The position numbers were made by a program, and so were the translations under genes. The notes under the pieces are model-generated. The model did no database searches and was not told the origin of the DNA. It saw only the letters and a list, made by a program, of their open reading frames with translations. From NCBI GenBank assembly GCA_027405735.1, contig JAPEHQ010000006.1, positions 2,787,870 through 2,851,869 of the forward strand: a stretch of 64,000 nt of DNA, in the 5' to 3' direction. Source of the DNA: Mucor racemosus. Lineage: Eukaryota > Mucoromycota > Mucoromycetes > Mucorales > Mucoraceae. This document shows, piece by piece, positions 47,242 through 59,025 of this stretch; position 1 is the stretch's first letter, and each line of letters opens with the position of its first letter.

Positions 47242-47548
47242 ATGTTCTGTGGCCTTAGCATTCAAATTTGCTAATACAAATCCACAATTTATACGGTACT
47301 TGAAAATAATGATCGGTTTACTGTCGCCTATTTCATATATATTTACGAACGATAGCACTGTATCTATTTTCCAATATTTAAACATCATCATCAACTGTCT
47401 ATATATGATACAAGAAAAAGAAGGTTTTGTACCACCTATTATTTATATTGGCAATATTTGGATTTGGATCATTTATTCAACAGCTCACTTTGATTATTTA
47501 TTAGATCACTATTCTAAACAATCTGCATATTTATTTACATCGTACTAG
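47242..47548 (+). CDS. Unrecognised membrane protein, 3' exon
   Basis: I do not recognise it. A frame open from the TGA at about 47208 to 47548 lacks an in-frame ATG at its head, so an upstream exon is likely, entering at one of the acceptors near 47226-47236 (CCCTAG or TTTAG). It encodes about 100 residues with three hydrophobic stretches (YLKIMIGLLSPISYIF, YLNIIINCLYMI, PIIYIGNIWIWIIY) and ends SAYLFTSY. It is divergent from the SND1 gene, sharing its upstream region. The composition suggests a small multi-pass membrane protein. The left boundary is uncertain. Confidence 0.45.
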
Positions 47549-48119
47549 CCTGGTTTTTTTTCTTTTTTTTTTATACATTTTCACATCTACGTCTATTTAT
47601 TTCTGTATACAGATGAGTACTCGATAGATTTCTTTAGCAAATATATTTGTTATAAATTAGGATATAAATTCATGTAACACGAGCTTGGATTTGTTCATGT
47701 CATAAAAGGATATTTTACTACAAAAGCAGAATTTCAGGGAACGAATTAAGCTCAAATGCCAGATTTAATAAGGTTGGTATGTGTGTAAACATCAAAATTT
47801 AGTGCTGAAATGTGATTTTGTATACTAGTCAAGGCCAATAGCTGGTTTTTCAATCGTACAATATTGGCAGCAGCTGACAAATTAAACCACGCTTTCCTAA
47901 AACAAAGCTCAGGTTACATTCTCATGCTAGCGATTGTTGATGAAACAAACTAATGAAATATATGATTTTATTATCATTGAAAAGGGAGCATTTTGTAAAA
48001 TTATTTTATTAAGAATTGTTGTTATAATATATTAAGATTGTTAATAATATAAAAAAAGAAAATGAATTGCATGACAAATAAAAATAGATTGATTGATGAC
48101 TACGCCCAATACATTACAT
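47549..48119. other. Convergent intergenic region
   Basis: AT-rich DNA between two small ORFs that face each other. It contains a T-run just after 47550; nothing else can be supported. Confidence 0.45.
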
Positions 48120-48416
48120 TCAAATCAGTTCATTTTCTTGGGATAAAAATGCCTCAGTACCATCTGATTCATTCAATACAAGCTCCTTAAACATCCAGTC
48201 TTCAAAATATCCTATTGAACTGCCATTGTGGTTTGTTCGAGCACGTAGTAATCGTATTATGTAATAGTATTTCAACAAATCAGGGCTTTGCAGGGGCGTA
48301 GAAGGTTGTTGTTGTATTTGTGTTATATCAATTCTCTCATCAATTTCAGCTTGATTTACTATAGATTGGCATTTACTTTGTACGGTTTCATTAAAGATAT
48401 TGAATTTTTCTTGCAT
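48120..48416 (-). CDS. Small unrecognised acidic protein
   Basis: 98 codons from an ATG at 48416, single exon. It contains a predicted amphipathic N-terminal helix (MQEKFNIFNETVQSK), a Gln/Pro-rich linker (TQIQQQPSTPLQSPD), a helix LLKYYYIIRLLRARTN and an acidic end (FLSQENELI). The composition is protein-like and unlike the flanking AT-rich sequence, and the ORF ends just before a long gene-free stretch. No family is recognised. Short size leaves real doubt; a small complex subunit would fit but is a guess. Confidence 0.5.
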   Translation of the reverse strand: MQEKFNIFNETVQSKCQSIVNQAEIDERIDITQIQQQPSTPLQSPDLLKYYYIIRLLRARTNHNGSSIGYFEDWMFKELVLNESDGTEAFLSQENELI

Positions 48417-49199
48417 ATTCTTGAAATTTTATAAACTGATGAAATAGAGAGATAGAAAACAAAAGAGATCAATGACAAAATTATCGCATTTAAATAGGGA
48501 GATTATTATGTAAAATCAGGGTATATAACGTGATGCAGGGAAAATACAACTATCTCTGGGTCACATCATTGTTTGGTTAGTTTATGGTATGTATTACAGA
48601 ATCATTAATCAAGCCACATACGATGATAATTCTTTGTAAAATTTGCTAGATGATGTATTATTTTACGCCATTGCATATATTTTATGTATTCAAATGACTA
48701 TGCATTCTAGCCTCTAAATAAATTAGCATAATTTTTAAACATGATATTTTAACATGTTGCAAAGCAACAAGAAAATGTTGGCGATACCAAGTATAAGGAC
48801 AACCCCTTTTTTGAACAGAATAATCATCACTCAACTTGACCGATTGAATGACGATATTAATATCTTAAAAATATTGTTGTATGATCACCCTTTACATAGA
48901 AAGTATACAAATATGATATTTTGGGAATGATATAAACTGTCTTTGGCTATTTTGGCACTGACTAACGTCCTACATTCCGCATATAATATCATATTTAATG
49001 CCTTGGAAAAAATTGATTTTCAAAGTTACTCATTTTCGATATCGAAACGTGGCACCTTTACAGTAACTAGAACATACTTGACAACTTCTAGGATATACCC
49101 TAGGCGCTGCAAAATGTATGTTAATTAGTCGCATTATGCCACATGCTCCTGCGAATATTTTATCTTTTACAAAAGCCTCGAAAATAGGTAAAATTCGCA
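48417..49199. other. Intergenic DNA
   Basis: No gene. The stretch from about 49040 to 49199 may already belong to a divergent end of the inverted A repeat that follows. Confidence 0.4.
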
Positions 49200-50212
49200 G
49201 TTTTTTCATTAAAAACTGTGTCCGACTTTTCATTCCTTCTTTACCTTTTTTTTCAATGAATAACATCAAGAAAAACTTATATCCTAATGTACTTTAGATG
49301 TTTAGCTTTAATCCAAAAACGAGTATCCGGAAATATCTATTTTTTACAGTTGGTATAACTTTTTCAGTGCTAATGTTTCAGGTTTTTACACGTATTTCAC
49401 TGCTAAAAATTAAAACTTTGAGGCTTCATATCTCCACAAAAAAATAAGCTATACTAGCACTTTTCAATAACAAAACTAACTTGTTTTAAAGCGCCTTATA
49501 ACATACTTCGGTATAAAAAAAATCTGAGCACTTTAATTTTTTCATTTTTATGACATTTTTGTGGTAGATTTCAAAATATTGGCTAAGTTTAGCAGCATTT
49601 CTTTTACACTCATGTCGTCAAGCTTGTTAAACTCTCTCAGATTCAATTTAGTTTTTTTCAAAATGTTGGTTTTTCGTGGAGATATCCTCAAAAATGTGTA
49701 CAAAGAGCTATCTTCGTTTCCAGCTTCAATTTTTCCCCTCTATGCCCTCATTCCAAATTCTGAACTTGAAAAAAAATGGACAAAAATCTCGTTTTCTCTA
49801 CAAAAAATGCAGTTAAAAGGCTTCAAAATAACTCGATCGATAGATGATTTTTTTGTGCACCATTTTCGTTGCTTATATTTGAAATATAATTATAGAAAGT
49901 GATGCGTATCTTCAAAAAACCTCCAAAATTCCAATCGCATTTTATGCAAAATTTAATGTAAAATGTTTGTTTAATTTCTGTACAAGTGAATGCAAAATCC
50001 AACACTATACAAAACCTACTTAATACGCTAGGTTGACTTACTTTACAGTTCATGAACTATTAAAAGATTTTGTTTTTTTGGATCATTTTTCGTCCATTTT
50101 TTTAAATCAATTTTGGAACCCCGTTATTATAAGCTTGCTTTAAGCTGTGGTGAGAACTATTATTTTGATTATCTCGACAGAAAATCAATATTCTTTGCTG
50201 AGACAAAAAATG
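49200..50212 (-). repeat. Dispersed repeat family A, copy 4 (inverted)
   Basis: The reverse complement of the A family. Its right end shows TTTTGATTATCTCGACAGAA and GGAACCCCGTTAT, and its middle CCAAATTCTGAACTTGAAAA. It lies immediately left of the CACTA-like terminus at 50239. Confidence 0.8.
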
Positions 50213-50345
50213 CAGAGTAGTTTTGAGTTGGATCTATTCACTACGGCCGAACTATGCTTCCCATGGGCATAAAGATCTGCACAAATGGGCAGAATAAAAA
50301 ATTTTGTGCAGATCAGGCAGCCCAGATGAGCAGAGCAATGAGATC

Positions 50346-50947
50346 AATAATTGTTAGTCAATTTACTAAGTATAGCAATCATAATATAATTAATAACGAA
50401 GATAACTTAAATGGTTTAAAGCAGATGTAAGTTACTCTGATTCAACGGAATTGTTTTATTGACGAGATGTATCAATTTGAAATTTGGGGTTTGAAAGAGT
50501 TCTGCCCATGTTTTTTTCGGGGACCAAATGGGGACAACGACAACAACCTGTTTGATAACACTAAAAGTATTTATGCCTTTGTAAATTTCTGTTTGTAACA
50601 TGCAAAATCGACTGATTTAGGATTTTTTTTCTGTTTTCTTTCCCACTCTTTCCTCAGCTCTTTTATTTACTGTATGTTTAAAACTCCAACAGAAAGACCA
50701 ATATTTTTTATAAACTGAAATCAAGTAGCAGGTACAGGTACATGTTTTTTCTATTGTTTATTTGGAAATAAATTATTAACTACTGTTAATGTTAGGGCGC
50801 GTTGTTATAATATTATTTTTCTCGAATAATAAAAAACGCATCCAAGACTTAGTCATTTTGTTCCACGCCATCATCTACGTTATAATCAATGCTTTTTTGG
50901 TCTAAAGTCAATATCTACCTGCAGAAAAATTAGTGATTATAAAAGTA
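50346..50947. other. Gene-free stretch inside the large element
   Basis: No coding exon is supported. Follows the left subterminal motif region and runs up to the pogo-type MITE. Confidence 0.45.
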
Positions 50948-51445
50948 CAGTCGTGATTCGATTTAGTGGAATTGTTGGGAGGGAGAAAAGTGTCCACTAA
51001 ATCGAATTTTCCACTAAATCGAATAAATCATTTTCCGTAATATTGGATCAAAAAATGAGAATAAAAAGGCGTTACTAGTTTATAGTATTAAATAATATTT
51101 TTAATAATAAAGGCTTTTCATATGCAAGCAACTGAATTGAACAGTGGATAACAAGAAATTTAATAAAAAACTGAGGTAAATTAGGCACGTGATTTGGTTA
51201 CTCTCCATATTTCTTCTAATTTCATGGCTACCAGATCAAGCTATTGCCGGCTAAATACAGTTTTATCCAATAATATTTATATATTACTAATATAGTGGAC
51301 TGGTAGAAACGAAATTGTCCACTATCCACTGAATCGATTCAGTGGATTTAGGCAGTAAAATTATTAAAAAAAAACGGGAGATTTCAAACTGTCCATTAAA
51401 TCGAAAATCCGTTATTTATGAGTCCACTAAATCGAATCACGACTG
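50948..51445. mobile_element. pogo/mariner-type MITE (498 bp)
   Basis: Perfect terminal inverted repeats of at least 23 bp: CAGTCGTGATTCGATTTAGT at the left, and its reverse complement ending CACGACTG at the right. TA flanks both sides (50946-50947 and 51446-51447). Further copies of the CCACTAAATCGAAT motif sit just inside each end and may be transposase sites. There is no open reading frame. Terminus and TA target match the Tc1/mariner superfamily, pogo/Fot1-like branch. Confidence 0.92.
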
Positions 51446-51535
51446 TATGTATAACATTGACTTGATTTGAATGAATAAATGAATAAACTCATGTTAATCT
51501 ATTTAGTTTCTAAAAAACATTTGTTTCCATTTAGT

Positions 51536-51696
51536 GGTCAACAGCCAAGAAGAGGAAAACAAGATGGTGCCTTGTATACCACTATCAAATATCAAAGGTA
51601 GTACGCTATAATCATTACTTGTTAATTGATTTTACTAACAAACCAATTTTTATAGGCCAAAAGTAGAGGCGTATTCAGTTCGAAACGCTTGAAACA
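51536..51696 (+). pseudogene. Two-exon 3' end of an unrecognised gene (captured fragment?)
   Basis: An exon at about 51536-51597 is bounded by acceptor CATTTAG and donor GTAGTA. A 58-nt intron with TACTAAC and TTTTATAG follows, then a second exon ending in TGA at about 51694-51696. They join in phase: GQQPRRGKQDGALYTTIKYQ, then RPKVEAYSVRNA and the stop. No upstream exons were found, and the unit sits inside transposon sequence, so it is probably the tail of a host gene carried here. The family is unknown. Confidence 0.4.
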
Positions 51697-52490
51697 ATTC
51701 AATTATGCTAATTTACATGGTTTATCATCTTATCATCTTTTGCTCATTCACTAATTGCTATATTTGATTTTAATATCATTTCGTTTATACTGCTAGATCG
51801 ACTCGTTCATCCATTAGAGTTAATTCACCATTCTTGATTAGCGTATCTATAATAACGGTCCATTATTAGCTCTTGATTAAAAGGATTGTCTAATCTCAAA
51901 TTTATCTGATTCAAATGTTGATGCTAAACTACAGTAGCATGAAATTAGTTGTGTTGGCTTGCAATAAAGACGTTTTGTCAAATACAATGTTAAAGTTCAA
52001 TTTATTTCAGTTAAATTGAACCGATAGAGATACGGTTCATGCAGAGATCTATGAATGTGTGAGAAAGCTCAGATCTATGAACACAGAAAAATGATCCAGA
52101 TTGTGATGCTTCGTCGACCTGTACGAAATTTTTTTGTGGTGATACCCGGTGGCTCAAGTGTAATTTAGACATTTAATTGTCAAATGTATCGAATCAAGAT
52201 GAAGTTGGTTGATTGATATAACGATAATAATACAATGTCACTTATTGAATGGGTGGTAAATGTATGTAAATGTATAAAGCAAAGTTTACTTTTGAATGAA
52301 AGTATTACTAATTATACTGATTAACATAAATAGGTTCCAAAAGCACAGTTGAGTGCAATCATTGCTACTACTAAATTGCATAATTTGATATGCAGAAAAC
52401 TCTTGAAGCATTTATTCTTTTTTTTTTGGCAATGCTACAAATCATCGTTCAATATGACTGAATATTAATGAATTAGAAAAATGCAACTGT
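51697..52490. other. Gene-free stretch inside the large element
   Basis: No gene. The region about 52091-52140 (TTGTGATGCTT.GTCGAC) resembles 4668-4715, just left of the decayed dynein fragment, so it belongs to the same repeat unit. Confidence 0.45.
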
Positions 52491-52786
52491 TAAAAACTGA
52501 CACCCAATGTACATCGAGGTCAAGGTCGATAAAGGTGCATTCAATGTATAGTGAAAATCGCAACACTTTGATGGATAGAAATAATTACAGGACCAAGATA
52601 TTGTGTTTGCCTCAGCATTTTTAAAAGGGTTTAAAAGCATCCTTCATCAAACTTACTTAGGTGTTAAATACTTACCATATGCTATTACTACTAGTACCAT
52701 CTTGTTTTTATTTAATTGCTGTATTATAAAAAATCAAGCTTTTCATAGCTTATAACGATGACAATCCGGGATGTTTCTGATTTTAG

Positions 52787-53012
52787 GTTGACATTTATCA
52801 TAAGGTGGACTGATGATACATTTGATACTACTGTAGATGGAACAAGTCAATTTAATTTATAGGATTTGAATGAAAATACCAAAAAACCGTTTGTGAGTAC
52901 TTAAGTTGGTTCTGATAAAGCATTGAATAAATTGACTTGGGACAAAGAGGGTAAAAGGAAACAGCAGGAGGTTCCAGTGATGGCCGTGTTTATGTTTATG
53001 ATATTGGAGGGG
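52787..53012 (+). pseudogene. Dynein intermediate chain exon, copy 2 (broken)
   Basis: This aligns with 55519-55740 from the acceptor (TTTTAG) to the donor (GTAAGA). In-frame stops occur where the better copy has NLW and NTS, and a small indel lies near the KR/K position, so it is untranslatable. Recognisable pieces are VDGTSQFNL, ALNKLTWDKEG and VYVYDIG. About 290 bp upstream is also shared with copy 3 (CCTCAGCATTTTTAAAAGGG / CCTCAGAATTTTTAAAAGGG). Confidence 0.75.
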
Positions 53013-54390
53013 TAAGACTAAAACTTAATGTAAATTACTTCTAGCGCAATAATTATAAAATAAGACTATATTATCATCAAAAAATGAATTACCACACAAT
53101 ATCAATATGTATAAAGATTTACAGTAATAAGCCTGAATCAAGTGAGTACAGCATCGTAAGTTCTTGAAAAAGTTCTCAAGTATTATAAAATCTCTTATTT
53201 TTAAGACTTACAAGGCTTATAAGCGGAATATTAATTTAGAAAATTATTTTTGTCCAGATCATCAATTTTGACATTTTTTAATTTTTTTTTCTGATTTTGC
53301 AAATCTAGAGTTAATTATGCTACCAATTATAAAAACAAAAAATATACACATATGCAACATTTAGAGCTCTATTTGCTCAATAAAAAATAACCAACATTTT
53401 TATTTCAAAATATTACATGAAAATTCTTTAACCAAAATCCCGTTTTGGGGGCAAAAGTACAAAGTTTCAATACTTAACATTTAATATTAAGCTTTTATAA
53501 AATGTGTATTAGTCATAGCTACACTTTTCTCTCATAATGTAGTATATTTAAACGTTGATTTTGGCATCAAAATTTGATTTTTCTGTTTTTTGATCAAAAT
53601 CACGAGTGTTGGTAAGGATAAAATGATCCCCAAAAAATGTCCGCTACAAAGTCTGAATTTTCAGACCGTACATGATTAAACATAAGAAAAGTTTAAAAAA
53701 ACGCACTTTTATTTAAAACTTAGACATATACCATTGTCTAAGAGTTGGCCGTTCGACCTTGCTACTATGCTCAATTACGGCGTCGCTCTACGGGCTCGCT
53801 TTTGCAATTTTTTAATGAATGTATGATATGGCAGGCTGTTTTTCTGGTAGAAAAATGTATGTCTCTATGATAACATATATTGCCCATTTTGTTTAGTCTA
53901 TGATGATCCATGCGCTGTAATGCTGCTTTTATATTGGCTGAAATAAGCAATTTAGGAAGGTTTTTTTGATTGCGCTAAATAATGTAAAGCCTTGAAAATC
54001 CTCTTCTATGTGTTTTTTCTCTTTTTGGTTTCATATTTCAAGGATATATTTACCATTTGATAAGGCATATCCGACTATCAAGCTGGTATTCTTTTCTTTT
54101 ATCTGAATACACATGTTAACACAAAGGGTTAATAATTTTAGTATAGGTAGGTGGCAGTCTATATTAGAGACTGATATTTTCATTTAACCGCATCATTCTA
54201 AAATTATATATCATTATTTACTACTGTATTGTTGGACGTACTTCTTGATTACCAGATCAAATCAAAGACAATGATATTTATATCTACTCAATGAGAAGCT
54301 AGAACAGGCAACAAACTCACAAAATGTTTCAGAAAAGTGATAAAATTTCAAACGGTATAATAGAAACGGAAAAAAAGAATAATCTAATGT
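53013..54390 (+). repeat. Repeat D, copy 2
   Basis: An uninterrupted copy following the broken dynein exon. It is closely similar to copy 3 and more distant from copy 1, so copies 2 and 3 arose by a later duplication inside one element. It has no gene. Confidence 0.8.
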
Positions 54391-54532
54391 CTTTGATTTA
54401 TCGAAAAGTAAATTGTATGAAATTAATCAAATGAAAAAGTACCGGTTTATTATGAGCTTATAGAGAGGGTTTATATACTAATTGGATGAGTGTATTAAAT
54501 GTGAGTGATAATATAATTAGAATGAGCATTTG

Positions 54533-55070
54533 TGTCGTATATTTTCAGGTTTGATAAATAATAATACTTAAAAGAATACAATGAAAATAGAATGAGTAAT
54601 GAATAATGAATCAGTTCTTCAATTGTATAATAAAAACAAGATATTGTTTATTTAGATATAAAATTATGGCCTTTTATATCGATTTGACATTGAGATCCTG
54701 AGATGTAATTTAAGGAACTATTAAACCATTAGAACTGTTTGATAGTAATCTATGGATTGAAATGGATCAATCATAATTTAACCATTCTTGCAGAGCTCGT
54801 GAGTTGCCTTGTTTCAATGCTGCGCTAAATGTGCTTGGATATTGATTTGATAGTTGTTACTTGATTGATTAGCCTCTGAGATGAAATAATATGGTGTCAT
54901 AATTGAGGTCCAAGTTTTCTTAGTAATTGATGGATTAAACTTAGTACACTAGGAGTTTCTTATATCCAGTATCAAAACTTTGCACTTCAATACATGTCGT
55001 AGTCAATAGATTGTAGGATGTATTGATACTTTAGAAGATAATAACGTATGATTCTAGGTGGCATACAACA
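54533..55070 (-). mobile_element. Solo LTR, family E, copy 3 (inverted)
   Basis: 538 bp; on the plus strand TGTCGTATATTTTCAGG...GGCATACAACA. The flanks ATTTG and AGTTG differ by one base, consistent with an aged 5-bp target duplication. The surrounding 54400-55240 is itself LTR-like sequence that this copy split. Confidence 0.75.
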
Positions 55071-55518
55071 AGTTGGATATTGTGTGGATATATTGGAATT
55101 ATGCTTCTATGATTTAATAGTAGCATGATGATAGACGCATGAAATATGACCTTGCTTGATTTGCATGTTGAACATCATAGTTTGACAGATGTTCTAAATT
55201 GGTAATTAGGTAATTCCTAATTCTGCTAGATCACCTGACACTCAACAATGTAAATCGAGGCCAAGATAGGTAAAAGGAGCATTTATTATGTACTGGAAAT
55301 CGCAACATTCCAATGGATAGAAATTGCAGGATCAAGGTGCTGTGTTTGCCTCAGAATTTTTAAAAGGGTTTAAAAGCATACTTCATCAAACTTATTTACC
55401 ATATGTTATTACCTCTATTAGTATCGTCTTGTTTTTTATTTAATTGCGTTATTATTAAAAATCAAGCTTTTTATAATAGCTTATAACAATGATAATAATG
55501 AGATATTTCTGATTTTAG

Positions 55519-55742
55519 ATTGACATTTATCATAAGGCGGGCTGATGATACGTTTGATACTATTGTAGACGGAACCAGTCAATTTAATTTATGGGATTCG
55601 AATGCAAACACTGAGGAACCATTTGTAAATACTTCAGTTGATTTTGGTAACGCATTGAATAAATTGGCTTGGGACAAAGAGGGTAAAAAAACGGCAATAG
55701 GTTCCAGTGGTGGCCACGTTTATGTTTATGATATTGGAGAGG
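55519..55742 (+). pseudogene. Dynein intermediate chain exon, copy 3 (best preserved)
   Basis: From an acceptor at 55518 (TTTTAG) one frame is open through to a donor GTAAGT at about 55742. It encodes about 75 residues of the WD40 propeller of cytoplasmic dynein intermediate chain: RADDTFDTIVDGTSQFNLWD, NTEEPFVNTSVDFGNALNK and LAWDKEGKKTAIGSSG, then HVYVYDIGE. It corresponds to the C-terminal WD repeats that carry (D/N)LW, NTEVP and IYDVGE-like signatures. No other exon of the gene is present on either side, so it is a gene fragment, not a gene. Its frame is still intact, hence recent or under some constraint. Confidence 0.8.
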
Positions 55743-55751
55743 TAAGTCTAA

Positions 55752-55971
55752 TGAAATGTCAAAAGAGTCTATATAAATAATCTTGCCAGAATATTACACT
55801 TTTATTAACAATGCATCCTTTGGATGTATTTATATACATTAATTATAACTATTACTAGGGTTTTACTATCTAAGAATATGATGTAAGTCAATGATCTGCA
55901 TTGATTTACTGTAACACTAATTATAAACTGTGGCCTTGGATGTGAGACCTAGGATGAGTATTGACATAACA
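55752..55971 (-). mobile_element. Solo LTR of the gypsy family, inverted
   Basis: 220 bp, reverse complement of the 31793-32012 LTR with a few differences. It starts TGAAATGTC and ends ACATAACA on the plus strand. Flanks TCTAA and GCTAA are a one-base-different target duplication; repeat D copies 1 and 2 show the empty site GTAAGACTAAAAC. It landed a few bases after the splice donor of the dynein exon. Confidence 0.92.
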
Positions 55972-56684
55972 GCTAAAACTTAATTTAAATTACCTCTAGC
56001 GCAATAATTATAAAATAAGACTATATCATCATCAAATAAATTACCACACAATAGCAACATGTATAAAGATTTACAGTAATAAGCCTGAATCAAGTGAGTA
56101 CAGCATCATAAGCTCTTGAAAAAGTTCTCAAGTATTATAAAATCTCTTATTTTTAAGACTTACAAGGCTTATAAGCGGAATATTAATTTAGAAAATTATT
56201 TTTGTCCAGATCATCAATTTTGACATTTTTTAATTTTTTTTTTCTGATTTTGCAAATCTAGAGTTAATTATGCTACCAATTATAAAAACAAAAAATATAC
56301 ACATATGCAACATTTAGAGCTCTATTTGCTCAATAAAAAATAACCAACATTTTTATTTCAAAATATTACATGAAAATCCTTTAACCAAAATCCCGTTTTT
56401 GGGGCAAAAGTACAAAGTTTCAATACTTAACATTTAATATTAAGCTTTTATAAAATGTGTATTAGTCATAGCTACAATTTTCTCTCACAATGTAGTATAT
56501 TTAAACGTTGATTTTGGCATCAAAATTTGATTTTTCTGTTTTTTGATCAAAATCACGAGTGTTGGTAAGGATAAAATGATCCCCAAAAAATGTCCGCTAC
56601 AAAGTCTGAATTTTCAAACCATACATGGTTAAATATAAGAAAAGTTTAAAAAAATGCCTTTTTGTTTAAAATTTAGATATATAT
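55972..56684 (+). repeat. Repeat D, copy 3, left part
   Basis: Follows the solo LTR and stops where the 1.75-kb insertion begins. It is very close to 53040-53720. Confidence 0.8.
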
Positions 56685-58439
56685 TGTGGATTACATTCAT
56701 TAAGATCTCCATTTCATCTGGTGTCTAACTTGAATTACCACTGGGATAAATCGGGATGTTTAGGACATAGACTAGACTGGATACATGTATTACTAGTAGA
56801 AGAAGTGCTCAAAGGGTTATTTAGACATGATTCTTAGCATAGAATAATGAGTATGAGGTGATAATGATGTATGCCAATTTTATTTCATTTAGTTATGTTA
56901 CATGTAGTCTATGATGAAATGGTGTAGCCTGATATCCTGAAGTGAGCCAATCATGAACAACTCAGTTCCTGGGAATGGGATCCAGCTATTCCATTTGTTG
57001 TATAAACAATTAAACATTCACTGTCTAAAGTTAATCAAGCATTAACATCCTATATACTTAACTTGGTCGTATCCTACTAAACCTGCTCTGGCCAATCTAG
57101 TATATCATCATGTTGTAATCAACTAGTTCCTCAAGACTATGATATCATTTTTCATACACGCTGTATTCTAGACTCTATATCCACGCTTCCAAAACATATA
57201 AATACCCTGAATCCTGATGTCGTTCGAGATGGATTCATTATCTTTTTTACCTACTACAATATACTCAATGAATATATCTAGTTTTAACTTTATTTTCTAG
57301 TTATTCATTGTGTATATTTAAACACGGGAATCCCTTTGATTTGACATATCTGATTGATACAGCAAGTAATCTTATAACCGAGATGTGAATCCTAGCAAAT
57401 TATAATTATTGACCTGAATCATAAATACACCATTATTCAATATGGCCATATGGCCTGATTTCATCCATGATAAAATCAGGACCTAAAGATATCGAGTAGA
57501 TTATGGAAATGGCATGTTCCTATTTGTTCTCATTGATTTATAATATAGATTAGAAATTGTGCATAAATAGAAGGACATCTTCCTTTCAAAGAAGAGTCAA
57601 TTAAGTTCTAAGTTCTACTTGATAATAAAACTCTAACGTTATCTAGTCGAATTTCTATTGTTTTTTATACTTTTTTTCGTAAATATCTATACTTATTCCA
57701 CATATATCATTGAAATGCCCAGGATTTAGAATAAATGATGGAGCAAGAAAAAATGTATAATTTGATAAAGGAACTTGTTAAAGTAAATCACACACAAAAA
57801 CTGAAGATTATCTTTATTTAATATCAATAGTTTGTCCTATTTATATACAAATTCTATATTACATTTATCCGTTAGATCAGCTTTGGATCGATTATATCTT
57901 TCTGGAATTCCATATCAGATCAATCTATTTACATTAGTAACACAGCACATTTAAGTTGACCTCATTTCATACAGCTAAGTCCAACAGGTGGATATGTCTC
58001 ACATATCCCGTTTTCTGGATCTTACTTTAGAACAATAAGAACAATCAAGAATGTTACCACAGATCAGTTAGCTGACTTCTTATCAATAATGTCATTTCTC
58101 ACTTCTTAGACTACTACTAGGAGAAATGTGGTTTGCTTCAGTGAAGCTTCCCAAACTATATATAAAGATGCTAAATATATAATAGATGAAAGAAAGCTTA
58201 TTTATTAAAAGGATTCAAGGGATGTGAAATATATATCATCATAATTCGACCACGTCACTACTAATCTATCACCATAACTATATACTACTAACCAATCTAT
58301 TGCCATAGCAATAGCAGGTGAACAACATCTACTACTCACACTACATTTCATAAACATCCAACTAGATATATTCCATCATGACAATAAGGATTACAAATCA
58401 AAAAGTTCATTATCTTACAAATAACCGGTGGATGCAACA
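56685..58439. mobile_element. 1.75-kb insertion in repeat D, composed of LTR-like pieces
   Basis: Limits come from comparing repeat D copies. The insert starts TGTGGATTAC and ends GGATGCAACA (TG...CA); the flanks TATAT and ATCAT are not an exact duplication. Its first 430 bases are related to 3360-3700. Further in are LTR-like blocks in reverse orientation (AAAACTGAAGATTATCTTTA at about 57798 and a TATATATAAAGATGC TATA-like site at about 58158). No protein is encoded. It is likely a degenerate LTR element or several nested LTRs. Confidence 0.6.
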
Positions 58440-59025
58440 ATCATAGAATAAGAGATGATTTAGCCGTTCAATCTTGCTATAATGCTCAATTACGGCGTCG
58501 TTCTACGGGCTCACTTTTGCAATTTTTTAATGAATGTATGATATGGCAGGCTGTTTTTCTGGTAGAAAAATGTATGTCTCTATGATAACATATATTGCCC
58601 ATTTTGTTTAGCCTATGATGATCCATACGCTGTAATGCTGCTTTTATATTGCTTGGCTGAAATAAGCAATTTAGGAGGGTTTTTTTGATTGCGCTAAATA
58701 ATGTAAAGCCTTGAAAATTCTCTTCTATGTGTTTTTTCTCTTTTTGGTTTCATATTTCAAGGATATATTTACCATTTGATAAGGCATATCCGACTATCAA
58801 GCTGGTATTCTTTTCTTTTATCTGAATACACATGTTAACACAAAGGGTTAATAATTTCAGTATAGGTAGGTGGCAGTCTATATTAGGGACTGATATTTTC
58901 ATTTAACCGCATCATTCTAAAATCATATATCATTATTTACTACTGTATTGTTGGACGTACTTCTTGATTACCAAATTAAATCAAAAACAATGATATTTAT
59001 ATATACTCAATGAAAAGCTAGATAT
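58440..59025 (+). repeat. Repeat D, copy 3, right part
   Basis: Resumes at ATTTAGCCGTTCAATCTTGC and continues to CAATGAAAAGCTAG, after which the right-terminal region of the large element starts. Close to 53735-54310. Confidence 0.8.
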
